A stretch of 64,000 bases of DNA from JAWXCF01 sp034440515 (GTDB lineage: Bacteria; Bacteroidota; Bacteroidia; CAILMK01): contig JAWXCF010000038.1 of NCBI GenBank assembly GCA_034440515.1, positions 1-64,000 on the forward strand, in the 5' to 3' direction. Position numbers and translations under genes: made by a program. Position 1 is the first letter of the stretch; every line of letters starts with the position of its first letter. Under the pieces are notes generated by a model that saw only the letters and a program-made list of their open reading frames with translations, was not told the DNA's origin and made no database searches. This document shows, piece by piece, positions 63,068 to 64,000 of this stretch.

Positions 63068-63955
63068 TTGACAGATACAAGACGCTCCTATTTAATATTA
63101 CATTTTGTAATATTTCTTTGGGGCTTTACTGCTATTTTAGGTCAGCTAATTAGCATATCTGCATTGCCTTTGGTTTTTTATAGATTAGTAATTACCTGCC
63201 TAAGTCTTTTGGTTTTTAGGGGTCTTATACCTAATATAAGGGTTATATCTACACGTACTAAGTGGAAACTATTAGGAATAGGGATTATTGTTACCCTCCA
63301 CTGGATTGCATTCTATGGCTCAATAAAATTAAGTAGTATCACCGTTGCACTTGCTTGTTTGGCAACTACCAGTTTCTTTACAAGTATAATAGAACCAATT
63401 GTCGTAAGAAGAAAAATAGATTTGCTAGAGGTTGGATTGGGAATATTGGTCATACCGGGTATTTTCCTAATCTATTATTTCACTAATGCCTCACTAATAG
63501 CACTAATAGTAGGACTATTTTCTGCATTAATGGCAGCTATATTTCCTGTTTTAAATTCAAAATTTGTAAAAGAAATAGATGCTAAAGCTATAACATTTTT
63601 AGAATTAGGAGCAGGGGCTGTATTACTTGGATTATTATTCCCAATACTATACATCTCACAACCAGATCTTCGTCTTATACCAAATCTAAACGACTTAGTT
63701 TGGCTACTCATATTAGGGATAGTATGTACAACCCTACCCTTTGTTTTAGCATTAAATGTATTGAAGAAAATATCGGCTTTTTCAGCATCATTAGCTATCA
63801 ATCTTGAGCCGATTTATGGAATAATAATGGCCATAATTATTTTTAAGGAAAATAAGAAATTTGACAATTTGACTTATTTAGGTCTGGTAATTGTGCTAAT
63901 TAGTGTGTTTTCTCACCCTGTTATTAAGTATTATTTAAAAAGTAATGAGAAATAA
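63068..63955 (+). CDS. EamA/DMT superfamily transporter
   Basis: Ten-helix drug/metabolite transporter (295 residues) made of two EamA repeats: residues 6-135 (LHFVIFLWGFTAILGQLISI, ALACLATTSFFTSIIEPIVVRRKID) and 150-285 (LIALIVGLFSALMAAIFPVLNSKF, FSASLAINLEPIYGIIMAIIIFKENKKFDNLTYLG). No ATG fits; the start is TTG at 63068 (TDTRRSYLILHF). It is 18 bases after mtnC, so it may export or import a salvage-related sulphur compound (inference from position only). 45 bases of empty sequence follow to the window end. Confidence 0.88.
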   Translation: MTDTRRSYLILHFVIFLWGFTAILGQLISISALPLVFYRLVITCLSLLVFRGLIPNIRVISTRTKWKLLGIGIIVTLHWIAFYGSIKLSSITVALACLATTSFFTSIIEPIVVRRKIDLLEVGLGILVIPGIFLIYYFTNASLIALIVGLFSALMAAIFPVLNSKFVKEIDAKAITFLELGAGAVLLGLLFPILYISQPDLRLIPNLNDLVWLLILGIVCTTLPFVLALNVLKKISAFSASLAINLEPIYGIIMAIIIFKENKKFDNLTYLGLVIVLISVFSHPVIKYYLKSNEK

Positions 63956-64000
63956 AAGATGGTTAACTTAATCCAACTATCAATCATTAATTGAATAAAA

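Overview
This 64 kb window is a chromosomal core region of a low-GC member of the Bacteroidota, most likely near the Chitinophagales (the order is inference). Evidence: the str and S10 ribosomal operons are fused (fusA followed directly by rpsJ, no tuf between them), promoters fit TTG-N19/20-TAnnTTTG, and phylum-typical families are present (DUF1573, DUF3467, DUF4403, Bacteroidota-type LptE). No rRNA, CRISPR array, prophage or insertion sequence was found.

Layout. 1-7.4 kb (minus): rpsL-rpsG-fusA-rpsJ-rplC-rplD-rplW-rplB-rpsS-rplV-rpsC; rpsC runs off the left edge inside an RGG-rich tail. 7.6-10.5 kb: a cysteine-containing outer-membrane barrel protein and three DUF1573 paralogs. 10.5-13.4 kb (plus): a DUF4403 lipoprotein, a leucine-rich repeat protein and a 56-residue membrane protein. 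13.5-29.1 kb (minus): rpsU, xerC, hpf, tRNA-Thr/Tyr/Gly/Thr, tuf, tRNA-Trp, secE, nusG, rplKAJL, rpoBC and a DUF3467 gene. 29.2-31.9 kb (minus): a hypothetical protein, an acyl-CoA dehydrogenase and a helix-hairpin-helix protein. 32-39.2 kb (plus): miaB, a sigma-54-activator-like ATPase, lptE, a TPR protein, secG and groES-groEL. 39.5-43.5 kb (plus): a decaying tandem array of unrecognised lipoproteins with C-terminal membrane segments (four open copies, three broken ones). 43.5-52.8 kb: a NamZ-like muramidase, a LolC/E-like permease, a TetR regulator and a tripartite RND efflux operon. 53.1-64 kb: surE, lpxB, tRNA-Ala, recF and partners, ruvX, def, a degenerate TrpF-like protein, a DUF3109 protein, and the methionine-salvage cassette mtnB-mtnD-mtnC with an EamA transporter.

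Most genes serve translation, transcription, protein export and folding, or envelope building. Three promoters match the Bacteroidota consensus at both boxes (str-S10, tRNA-tuf, rpsU), and several intrinsic terminators are clear.

The most unusual signals are: (1) near-total absence of the palindrome CATG across the whole window (about 9 sites by eye against roughly 200 expected), which points to long-term restriction-type selection; (2) the lipoprotein/membrane-hairpin array with duplications and pseudogenes; (3) a long inverted repeat before groES where CIRCE would be expected in other bacteria; (4) the RGG-repeat tail on ribosomal protein S3; (5) a sigma-54-type activator with a changed GAFTGA loop; and (6) a TrpF-like protein without the catalytic cysteine.
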